Source: Desulfobacteraceae bacterium (lineage in GTDB: Bacteria > Desulfobacterota > Desulfobacteria > Desulfobacterales > Desulfosarcinaceae). Taken from it: a stretch of DNA of 14,828 bases. A program made the position numbers and the translations under genes. The stretch lies in assembly GCA_027025615.1 (NCBI GenBank), contig JALVQM010000248.1:1-14828 (forward strand), in the 5' to 3' direction. The notes under the pieces were generated by a model that did no database searches, was not told where the DNA came from, and saw only the letters and a program-made list of their open reading frames with translations. This document shows positions 5,292-11,899 of this stretch, one piece after another (position 1 is the first letter of the stretch; every line of letters begins with the position of its first letter).

Positions 5292-7766
5292 ATGGAATTT
5301 TCCGCTTCACTGAATTCGGACCCCGAAAAACCGGCAGCCGGATTGCCGGTAGAAGTGGCGGTTGCTCTGCCTGTCTACCGGACGTACACTTACCTGGTAT
5401 CCGCCGACACGGTTATTGAAAACCTGGTTGGTTTCCGGGTTCTGGTGCCTTTCGGCACCCGGAGGGTTACCGGTTACGTCTTGGGGCCGAGCGAAGATAT
5501 GCCCGATGGACAAATCAAGGCTATCGATGAGCTGTTGGATGAAACCGCCCTGTTTCCACCAGCTATGGTTCAATTTTTCAGATGGATCTCCTCATATTAC
5601 ATGTATCCCCTGGGCCTGGTCATTCAGACAGCTTTGCCCGGCGGGATCAATGTGGCTGAAAGAGCCAGCTACCTGCTGAATAGCGAGGCGCTGGCGTGTC
5701 TGGGCCCTGCCGACCTTGATCCTGATACAGCCGCCATTGTCCAGGCACTGGAAAACGGTCCCAGGACAATCAAACAATTAGAGCGCAGTGTCCGTATATC
5801 CGGGCTGAAGGCCAGGATCAAAGACCTGTTGAACCAGGGGCTGGTGGTTCGCAGGTTGCGGCTTTCATCAGCCAGGACCCGTCCTGCCAGAGAAAAGGTT
5901 GTTGCCCTTTGCCCGGGGTTGTCACTTGACGGGTTGTCAAAGGCTCGTCGTAAACTGGTTTCAATTTTATCTGCCAATGGCCCCATGTCCATCCGCAGCC
6001 TCAGGGAATTGGTTCCGACAGCTCCATCCCTGGTGCGGGCCATGGACCGCCAGGGACAGGTTGAGGTAAGCTATCGTCCTGTTTACCGGGACCCTTTTGG
6101 TGAAAAAGTACAGCCGGACTTGCCGCCTGTCCTTACTCCGGAACAACAGGATGCCGTTGATTGTATCAGCCAGGCCATGGACCGGGGTTTTAAACCATTT
6201 GTCCTGGCAGGTATTACAGGTAGCGGCAAGACTGAAGTTTACCTTCGCCTGGCTGCCAGGGCCCTGGAATCCGGAAAGCCGGTAATTGTACTGGTGCCGG
6301 AAATTGCGCTGGTTTCCCAATCCGAACGTCGTTTCCGGGCCCGTTTCGGTTCCCGGGTGGCTTTGCTGCACAGCGGGCTTTCAGCTGGTGAAAGATACGA
6401 TCAATGGCTAAAGCTGGCGGCAGGGAAGGCAATGATTGCAATCGGTGCCCGATCGGCCATATTTGCTCCTTTTAACAAGCCCGGCCTGATTATCGTCGAC
6501 GAAGAGCACGATCTTTCCTACAAACAGGACGGGGGGTTATATTACAACGGACGTGACCTGGCGATGGTCAGGGGTAAACAGAGCGGGGCAGTGGTGGTGC
6601 TTGGTTCGGCTACCCCTTCGGTCCAAAGCGTCTACAACGTGGAAACCGGAAAGTATCATCGTATCGATTTGCGGAGGAGAATCAGCCGGCAGAGGTTGCC
6701 TCAGGTAGAAGTGGTCAACCTGGGCGATTACCGTGGTCGGGACAAGCTGTACCGTATATTCAGTCCGCCTTTGATAAGTGCCGTGAAAGAGACTCTTGCC
6801 CAGGGCCAGCAGGCGGTTCTGTTTGTCAACCGCCGTGGTTCCGCCGGTAACCTGATTTGCCGGTTATGCGGCCAGCCGGTCCGTTGTCGTCATTGCGATG
6901 TTTCCCTGACCTGGCACCGGCGCCAAAACGCCTACCGTTGTCATTATTGTGGCTTCAGCCAGGCGGCCACCAGCAGGTGTACTTACTGCGGTTCGGTAAA
7001 GATAAAGCGCCTGGGGCTGGGAACCGAAAAAGTCGAATCCGTCGTCAAGGATCTTTTCCCCGGGGCAAGAGTGGCCCGCATGGACAAGGACACCATCGGT
7101 GGTCGCAAACAAGCCCTTATTAGTCTGTTGAAGGATATTCGCAACGGCAACATAGATATCCTGGTGGGCACTCAAATGGTGGCCAAGGGCCATGATTACC
7201 CGAGGATAACCCTGGTTGGAATAATATGTGCCGATTTGGCCTTGAGTATGCCGGATTTCCGGGCCGGGGAAAGGACTTTTCAGCTCCTGGCCCAGGTGGC
7301 CGGCAGGGCCGGAAGAGGCAGCCATCCCGGCCGGGTGATCCTGCAGACATATAATCCTGACCATTTTACCATCAAGGCAGCTTGCTGTCAGGATTTCGAA
7401 CAGTTTTACAACCAGGAGATAGAACAACGCCGGGTTCTGGGTTACCCGCCCTTTTCGCGTTTGATCCAGATAAGAATATTTGGTCGCGACAGGGAGCAGA
7501 CCTCAGCGGCGGCCGGGGAACTCGGACGGCGGGCCCGAAGCCTGCAAAAGAGCTATAACGAATACTGCGGGGTGCAGGTCCTGGGGCCGGTGGAGGCACC
7601 TCTTGCCAGGATTGCCGGTCGATACAGATGGCAGCTTTTACTCAAGGCTGTATCAAGTGAACTGCTGCGCCGTTTTGCAACCAAGTTGTGCTTTGATGAT
7701 CAAGGCCCGAGGGTGAAAGGACGGGTTGGAATCAGTATAGATGTTGATCCAATGGATATGATGTGA
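5292..7766 (+). CDS. priA: Primosomal protein N' (replication restart helicase PriA)
   Basis: A superfamily 2 3'-5' DNA helicase that recognises abandoned forks and starts reloading of the replicative helicase. The 824-residue protein has the expected order: N-terminal 3'-end-binding domain (from about residue 20, VEVAVALPVYRTYTY), winged helix (about 140-260), and helicase core with Walker A GITGSGKT (307-314) and Walker B DEEH (403-406). A zinc module with eight cysteines (523, 526, 532, 535, 550, 553, 563, 566) follows, then the second helicase lobe with VGTQMVAKGHDYP and QVAGRAGRG. All key residues are intact. The ATG at 5292 has no obvious ribosome binding site and adds about 20 residues before the usual start; a TTG at 5343 would fit the family N-terminus better, so the exact start is uncertain. 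It appears to be transcribed on its own. Confidence 0.96.
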   Translation: MEFSASLNSDPEKPAAGLPVEVAVALPVYRTYTYLVSADTVIENLVGFRVLVPFGTRRVTGYVLGPSEDMPDGQIKAIDELLDETALFPPAMVQFFRWISSYYMYPLGLVIQTALPGGINVAERASYLLNSEALACLGPADLDPDTAAIVQALENGPRTIKQLERSVRISGLKARIKDLLNQGLVVRRLRLSSARTRPAREKVVALCPGLSLDGLSKARRKLVSILSANGPMSIRSLRELVPTAPSLVRAMDRQGQVEVSYRPVYRDPFGEKVQPDLPPVLTPEQQDAVDCISQAMDRGFKPFVLAGITGSGKTEVYLRLAARALESGKPVIVLVPEIALVSQSERRFRARFGSRVALLHSGLSAGERYDQWLKLAAGKAMIAIGARSAIFAPFNKPGLIIVDEEHDLSYKQDGGLYYNGRDLAMVRGKQSGAVVVLGSATPSVQSVYNVETGKYHRIDLRRRISRQRLPQVEVVNLGDYRGRDKLYRIFSPPLISAVKETLAQGQQAVLFVNRRGSAGNLICRLCGQPVRCRHCDVSLTWHRRQNAYRCHYCGFSQAATSRCTYCGSVKIKRLGLGTEKVESVVKDLFPGARVARMDKDTIGGRKQALISLLKDIRNGNIDILVGTQMVAKGHDYPRITLVGIICADLALSMPDFRAGERTFQLLAQVAGRAGRGSHPGRVILQTYNPDHFTIKAACCQDFEQFYNQEIEQRRVLGYPPFSRLIQIRIFGRDREQTSAAAGELGRRARSLQKSYNEYCGVQVLGPVEAPLARIAGRYRWQLLLKAVSSELLRRFATKLCFDDQGPRVKGRVGISIDVDPMDMM

Positions 7767-7910
7767 TGTTTTGGCAAAAACCTTTATGTTTGAATTAGGG
7801 TGCAGGCCCAGGTGATTGCAGCGTACTTAATATACGCCTGGCTGAGAACCGGATGCAGCCCGACAGGATATCGTACCCGGCAAGGAAAAATCGTGTAAAG
7901 GAGTGTTGCA
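7767..7910. other. Gene-free stretch between priA and phosphodiesterase
   Basis: These 144 bases contain no convincing coding sequence. A modest hairpin is visible: GCGTA (7821-7825) with TACGC (7833-7837) around a 7-base AT loop, extended by CCAG (7808-7811) with CTGG (7838-7841) across a one-sided bulge. AAAGGAG at 7897-7903 is the ribosome binding site of the next gene. I saw no clear terminator for priA and no consensus promoter, and the sequence does not fit a riboswitch class I know. Confidence 0.3.
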
Positions 7911-8405
7911 ATGTTGATAGCCATAATGAGCGACAGCCATGATCACCTGGCAAACCTGGAAAAAGCCATAATTCTTGCCCGCCAGGGCGGGGCGGAAATG
8001 ATCATTCATTGTGGGGATTACGTGGCGCCATTTTCCCTCAAGATTCTGGGCAATGCAGGTTTGCCGGTCCATGGTGTTTTCGGAAACAACGATGGCGACC
8101 AGTATCTGTTGACCAGGCTGTCCATGTCTGAACTGGAACTGATTACCCTCCATGGCCAGGTGGGCACCCTGGAGATCGATAATACAAAAATTGCTTTTAC
8201 CCATTTGCCGTTAGTCGGCCATGGCCTGGCCGCCACGGAAGATTACGACCTGGTTTGTTTCGGACACAGTCATAATCATCATGCCCGGCATGTCGGTTCG
8301 ACCCTGCTGCTTAATCCGGGAGAAATAATGGGCAAGGATGAATCTGCAGGGTTTTGTATTTACGATACGGCAAAGGACAGTTTCCAGCGGCTGTTGCTGA
8401 AATGA
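7911..8405 (+). CDS. YfcE/MJ0936-type metallophosphodiesterase
   Basis: A 164-residue single-domain calcineurin-like phosphoesterase, the usual length for the YfcE/MJ0936 family, whose members hydrolyse phosphodiester bonds in a metal-dependent way; natural substrates are mostly unknown. Metal ligands are visible in order: Asp8 and His10 in SDSHDH, Asp36 in HCGDYV, Asn59 in FGNND, His98 in FTHLP, and His119 and His121 in GHSHNHH. No signal peptide is present, so it is cytoplasmic. The ATG is well supported by AAAGGAG seven bases upstream. It precedes the DUF1573 selenoprotein gene by 82 bases on the same strand and may be part of that transcription unit, but the gap leaves room for a separate promoter. 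Confidence 0.93.
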   Translation: MLIAIMSDSHDHLANLEKAIILARQGGAEMIIHCGDYVAPFSLKILGNAGLPVHGVFGNNDGDQYLLTRLSMSELELITLHGQVGTLEIDNTKIAFTHLPLVGHGLAATEDYDLVCFGHSHNHHARHVGSTLLLNPGEIMGKDESAGFCIYDTAKDSFQRLLLK

Positions 8406-8487
8406 TTGAATATTGAAATATCGGAGATAAAGTTCTAAAGTGCGTTTTTACGGAACGGATACAGAAAATGAAAGTGAGGAAATAACC

Positions 8488-9282
8488 ATGCGACGACTAC
8501 TGTTGACAAGTATAATGGCTGCCCTGGCCATGGTGGTTTTCCCTTTATCAACCCTTTCGGCCGGCCAGGAAAATCCCAATAATCACAAAGCCCGGGCCAC
8601 AAGCCAGGACCCATTTGCCGGCGGGCCTGCGGTTTTTTTTCCCCAGACGTCCTATACCTTCGATTCGATCCTGGAAGGTGCCAAGATAGAGCATGAATTC
8701 GTTGTTGAAAACCGGGGTAAGACTCCCTTGCGGATCGGACGTGTCCGGCCCGACTGAGGCTGTTCGGTGGCCTCGTTTCCCGAGGTCATTCCGGCCGGTG
8801 GCCGGGACAAGATAAAAGTCGTAGTCAAAACCAAGGGTTATGGCGGTCGCAACCTTCACAAACGCTTCGTAGTCCATACCAACGACAAGAAGCATCCTAA
8901 AACTGTCCTGATGGTAAGCGGCCACGTCAAGGCTTTTGCCAGGATAGAACCGCGTTACCTTAGAATGATCGGCAATGCCGGACAGAAATTGACCTCGGAA
9001 GCCAGGATTATTCCTCTCAAGGAATATCCTTTCAAAATTGTTTCGGTTGAGCCCAGGCGGGGCAAGGATATAAAAGTCGATTTTAAGCCCCTCCAGAACA
9101 ATGAACAGCAAGGGTACCTGGTTAAAGTTGAACTTATCCGCAAAGCCAAAGGCGGTTTTCGGGATACGGTTCTGGTTCATACCGACAGTAAGCAGAAGCC
9201 GGTTTTGGAACTGCCGGTTTTCGGCTATCTGAGGACTGTTAAAAAGGGCCACGTCAAGCCTCAACCCAAACCATCCAAATGA
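8488..9282 (+). CDS. Exported DUF1573 selenoprotein (Sec90, UGA at 8755-8757)
   Basis: Read through one in-frame TGA (8755-8757), this is a 264-residue DUF1573 protein. Residues 1-25 form a signal peptide (Met-Arg-Arg, hydrophobic core, likely cut after LSA), so it is probably periplasmic. Residues about 50-150 form the DUF1573 Ig/ASH-like domain: SYTFDSILEGAKIEHEF, then NRGKTPLRIGRVRPD, then U90-G91-C92-S93, then the PAGG turn and HTNDKKHP. In the family this motif is Cys-Gly-Cys, and the TGA replaces exactly the first cysteine. Residues about 155-250 are a second beta domain. The ATG at 8488 has GAGGAA upstream. Everything before and after the TGA is intact and in one frame, and hairpins follow immediately. 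The family's function is unknown; a Se-S redox centre is inferred. Alternatives are a point nonsense mutation or sequencing error. Without readthrough an 89-residue fragment is made. Confidence 0.82.
8758..8807 (+). promoter_or_regulatory. Candidate bacterial SECIS element
   Basis: Two overlapping hairpins lie just after the UGA inside the coding region. The first pairs GGCCUCG (8769-8775) with CGAGGUC (8781-8787), one G-U pair, around UUUCC, and extends across a small internal loop by CGG (8765-8767) with CCG (8791-8793). If its top G-C pair is open, the loop is GUUUCCC, starting with G, 17 bases after the UGA. The second pairs UUCCGGCC (8789-8796) with GGCCGGGA (8800-8807) around a GGU loop, 39 bases after the UGA. 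Bacterial SECIS elements are short hairpins directly 3' of the UGA with a G at the start of the apical loop, about 16-37 bases away, so the first fits position and the second fits loop. Both cannot form fully together. Confidence 0.5.
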
Positions 9283-9938
9283 AAATTGAAAATATACGCA
9301 TAGTGGCCTTTGACTGCGACGGGGTAATGTTCGAGTCCCGGCATGCCAACCAGGCATTTTACAACCGAATTCTTGAACATCTGGGCCTCGAACCCCTGAA
9401 ACCCAATCAGATGGACAAGGTGCAAATGCTGACCGTGGATCAGGCTTTGGACTATCTGGTCAAGGATCCCGAGGCACGCCGGGAAGGACGGCGTTTCAGG
9501 CTGAAGATGGATTACCTGGACTTTGTGCCCATGCTGGAAATTGAACCTGACCTTAAACTCCTGCTGGCGGCACTGCGACCGCGGTACAAGACAGCGGTGG
9601 CGACCAATCGTACCAATACCATGGGGGCTGTCCTGGAACGTTTCGGGCTGGAGGGATCTTTCGACTTGGTGGTAACGGCCTGGGATGTTGAAAATCCCAA
9701 GCCCCATCCGGAGTCCCTGGAAAAAATACTCGATGCTTTTTCCTGCCGGCCGGACCAGATGATCTACATCGGCGATTCATCCGTTGATCAGCAGGCGGCT
9801 GAATTGGCCGGGGTTTTATTTGCAGCTTATGCCAATAAAAACCTGAGGGCTGATGTTTATCTTGAAAGCCTGGGACAACTTGCACAAATCCTGGGCGTCG
9901 ACATGCATTCTAATTCCGGGATTATCAAGCACCGATGA
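9279..9938 (+). CDS. HAD-superfamily phosphatase, phosphoglycolate-phosphatase-like
   Basis: A 219-residue HAD hydrolase with a helical cap after the first motif (subfamily I). Motif I is FDCDGVMFES with nucleophile Asp12 and acid/base Asp14, motif II is ATNRT (Thr109), motif III uses Lys141 in NPKPHPE, and motif IV is GDSSVD with Asp166 and Asp170. All catalytic residues are present, so it should be an active phosphatase. The substrate cannot be told; phosphoglycolate and similar small phosphates are typical for this subfamily. Its ATG overlaps the stop of the DUF1573 selenoprotein (ATGA at 9279-9282) and no purine-rich ribosome binding site precedes it, so translation is probably coupled to the selenoprotein. 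Its own stop overlaps the next gene's start in the same way. There is no signal peptide, so it acts in the cytoplasm. Confidence 0.9.
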   Translation: MKIENIRIVAFDCDGVMFESRHANQAFYNRILEHLGLEPLKPNQMDKVQMLTVDQALDYLVKDPEARREGRRFRLKMDYLDFVPMLEIEPDLKLLLAALRPRYKTAVATNRTNTMGAVLERFGLEGSFDLVVTAWDVENPKPHPESLEKILDAFSCRPDQMIYIGDSSVDQQAAELAGVLFAAYANKNLRADVYLESLGQLAQILGVDMHSNSGIIKHR

Positions 9939-11551
9939 CTGCGGCTGTTGTTACCATCGGTTCTGAGCAGGCCGTTGCGACCCTGTCCAGCCGGAATGCG
10001 GATTTTGCTGCAAAGTTTTGTGCTGCAGCCGAATTGAATCACTTGGCTCGCAGGGCTGAAACACCCCTTGCGCCCGAAGCCATGGACATCCTGGCTGATG
10101 TCCTGCTGGGAAACCAGTTTGCCGGCCAGCGCCAGCGGTTTTTCCTTTTTCGTGAAGCTGCCGACACTTTGGCTAGGGCTGCCGTGCGTTGGAAAGCGAC
10201 ATCCATGGGCGGATACGCCTTGGCCTTGCTGAAAAAGATCCTGGTCCGGGTTGATGACTATGCCCACCGCGCGGTATCCGAGGCCCTGGGAGCTTTGCCC
10301 CTGGCAATTGCCGGACCAGTGTTGAAAATGCCACCGGCCACCTGCAATCAGCAGCAAGTTAAATGGCAGCATCTGCTGGCTGCCAATAATCTGTCAATCA
10401 CCGGCCAGCCGGCCTGGAAAGGACGCAGCCTCGTAGTGCCGGTTAGAAACGGTGTTCTGGTGACAAAATTTGCCCGTAGCGGAAAAGACTCACTGGAAGG
10501 ACTGATAGCCGAGGCCCGCTGGATGGATCAGCTCAGGTCCGGCAGCTTTGCTTTCAAAGTACCTTTTGCCATTCCAAGGCCTCTTCGGTTCGGCCGGTCC
10601 GACTGCATCAGGTTGGCCGGTATTCCCTGGAAACCGCCATCTGATTTTCAGGCCTGCGTGTTTCAACCGGCCCTGGTTTACCTGGCTTCAGCGGATTATT
10701 TCAGCTATCCCAATGCCGGGGGGGCAAATGGCCCGTGTTTTGAACAAATGGCCGAAAGCCTGGCCGCTTGTGCCTGGTTGCTGGGTTACCTTGCCGGTTG
10801 TGGTGTTGTCCACACTTCTCCCATAGCCCTTTTTCACAACCGGGTTCAGCGCAGGAGAAGGCGTGACCGGGGACGTTACCAGTGGTTCAGGTCCGGCCGG
10901 CTTGACCGCTGGTTGGAATCCTGCCGTTATCCCAATTTGTCCCTGTGTGGGTTGAGGGATTTTGAGCACCTTGAAAGCGTTGCTTCTTCAGGCATTGAGC
11001 TGTACCGTCATCTGGGTACCCAATTATTGAGCCTGGTGTTGGTGGCGGCAAGTTGGTTTCGTAACCGCAGGCCTGACATGGTGGGGCGTGATCGACGGGG
11101 AAGGCCTGTGGATGTCCGTAAACTTTTTGACCGGGGGAAACTTGAACAGGCGGTGGCCGGGATTTACGGCCGGTATCACCAGGGATTTACAGGCAGTGCC
11201 TTGCAAGTGACCCTGCCTTTTGATTCCGGACGGTTGACAGAACGGATGATTGACGAGATGGGAGTCGACCGCCACATGGAAGAAGTGCTGCGGGTGGCTG
11301 ACCAGAACCAGATGGATCGCATGCAGCTGGAAGCCTTTCTGGTGGAAAGGGGTTACAGCAAGGATCAGGCTGCCGGGATAAAAAAGGGGGCCGCGGATAT
11401 TGTCATCATCAGCGGACCACACCTGGGTGGGTTTAACCGTCCCATCTCCTTGCCGGAGCTGATTGAAGCTGTTGCAGCCATGTCTGCCACTTGTGTGGCC
11501 GATCGTTTCCTTGATGAAAACGGCCTGTTTTCTGCTGAAACGGCCGGGTAA
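9935..11551 (+). CDS. Large protein with degenerate kinase-like features (possibly SidJ-related pseudokinase)
   Basis: A 538-residue cytoplasmic protein without signal peptide or membrane helix. Residues 1-130 are helical. From about 162 a beta-rich part resembles a kinase N-lobe: VVPVRNGVLVTKFAR with Lys178, then a helix with Glu193 in EARWM. Further on, GVVHTSPIALFHNR (His293, Asn302) resembles a catalytic loop lacking the HRD aspartate, followed by an arginine-rich stretch (303-314), and RDFEHL (Asp342) resembles a DFG variant. The C-terminal third is helical and charged. I recall a family named SidJ-related pseudokinase in Desulfobacterota that looks like this, but I cannot verify it; Legionella SidJ is a glutamylase with a kinase-like fold. 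The assignment is tentative. Its ATG overlaps the HAD stop (ATGA at 9935-9938) with only a distant GGGA upstream, so it is translationally linked to the phosphatase and likely works with it. It ends four bases before a convergent gene. Confidence 0.55.
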   Translation: MTAAVVTIGSEQAVATLSSRNADFAAKFCAAAELNHLARRAETPLAPEAMDILADVLLGNQFAGQRQRFFLFREAADTLARAAVRWKATSMGGYALALLKKILVRVDDYAHRAVSEALGALPLAIAGPVLKMPPATCNQQQVKWQHLLAANNLSITGQPAWKGRSLVVPVRNGVLVTKFARSGKDSLEGLIAEARWMDQLRSGSFAFKVPFAIPRPLRFGRSDCIRLAGIPWKPPSDFQACVFQPALVYLASADYFSYPNAGGANGPCFEQMAESLAACAWLLGYLAGCGVVHTSPIALFHNRVQRRRRRDRGRYQWFRSGRLDRWLESCRYPNLSLCGLRDFEHLESVASSGIELYRHLGTQLLSLVLVAASWFRNRRPDMVGRDRRGRPVDVRKLFDRGKLEQAVAGIYGRYHQGFTGSALQVTLPFDSGRLTERMIDEMGVDRHMEEVLRVADQNQMDRMQLEAFLVERGYSKDQAAGIKKGAADIVIISGPHLGGFNRPISLPELIEAVAAMSATCVADRFLDENGLFSAETAG

Positions 11552-11555
11552 GTCA

Positions 11556-11768
11556 TTACTGGTTGCCGAATCCGTTTTGCCGTCCGCAGTCCGGGCATTG
11601 CCAGGTGATGCCGTTGCACGACATGCCCCACATGTTTTCCTGGATGCACTCCTGGCAGATGGAAAATCCACAGCGACAGGTCCAGCAGAAGGGCATTTGG
11701 CGCCGGCAGCAGTGGCACTCGGTTGCTGTTTGCAATTTGTGCTTGCGTACGTAGCCTGCTCTGGCCAT
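11556..11768 (-). CDS. Small cysteine-rich zinc-binding protein
   Basis: A 70-residue protein with eleven cysteines (18, 20, 21, 28, 31, 33, 38, 41, 51, 58, 61). Four CxxC pairs (18/21, 28/31, 38/41, 58/61) are enough for two structural zinc sites, in an order reminiscent of RING-like or double zinc-ribbon folds. The ATG at 11768 is chosen because CAGGAGG lies just upstream; a longer frame starting at 11888 would run back across the polA leader and has no such site. There is no signal peptide, so it is cytoplasmic. The final CPDCGRQN is typical of zinc ribbons. It converges with the kinase-like gene (four-base gap) and is divergent from polA. Role unknown; nucleic-acid or protein binding are the usual options. 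Confidence 0.8.
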   Translation of the reverse strand: MARAGYVRKHKLQTATECHCCRRQMPFCWTCRCGFSICQECIQENMWGMSCNGITWQCPDCGRQNGFGNQ

Positions 11769-11899
11769 TGGGTTTCCTCCTGGGATCCAGACCGGTCTTG
11801 TAGGATGTCTCCGGCAATGGTAGGTATGCCGGGTAGAGATGAAACTAAATCCGGCCGGGCAGCCTGTCAAGACGGACTTGCAGGCCAAGGAAAATCCTC

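Noticed and set aside
7767..7910. A thiamine pyrophosphate or other riboswitch before the phosphodiesterase
   Set aside because: A CTGAGA string is present, but the other conserved TPP elements are missing and the downstream gene is not related to thiamine.
8488..8757. DUF1573 gene as a pseudogene with a nonsense mutation
   Set aside because: There is a single stop only, at the exact conserved cysteine column, with no frameshift, intact flanks, translationally coupled downstream genes and hairpins right after the UGA. It cannot be fully excluded without a check for Sec machinery.
8767..9282. A separate gene starting at GTG 8767 after the TGA
   Set aside because: The frame is continuous with the upstream DUF1573 half, the start would cut into a conserved beta domain, and no ribosome binding site precedes it. 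Readthrough at UGA explains the layout better.
8548..9357. Long open frame on the minus strand opposite the selenoprotein gene
   Set aside because: It is a shadow of the plus-strand coding sequence, with no ribosome binding site and no recognisable protein features.
11769..11888. Longer 110-residue version of the cysteine-rich protein
   Set aside because: The extra 40 residues have no ribosome binding site and lie over the polA leader, while the internal ATG at 11768 has an excellent one.
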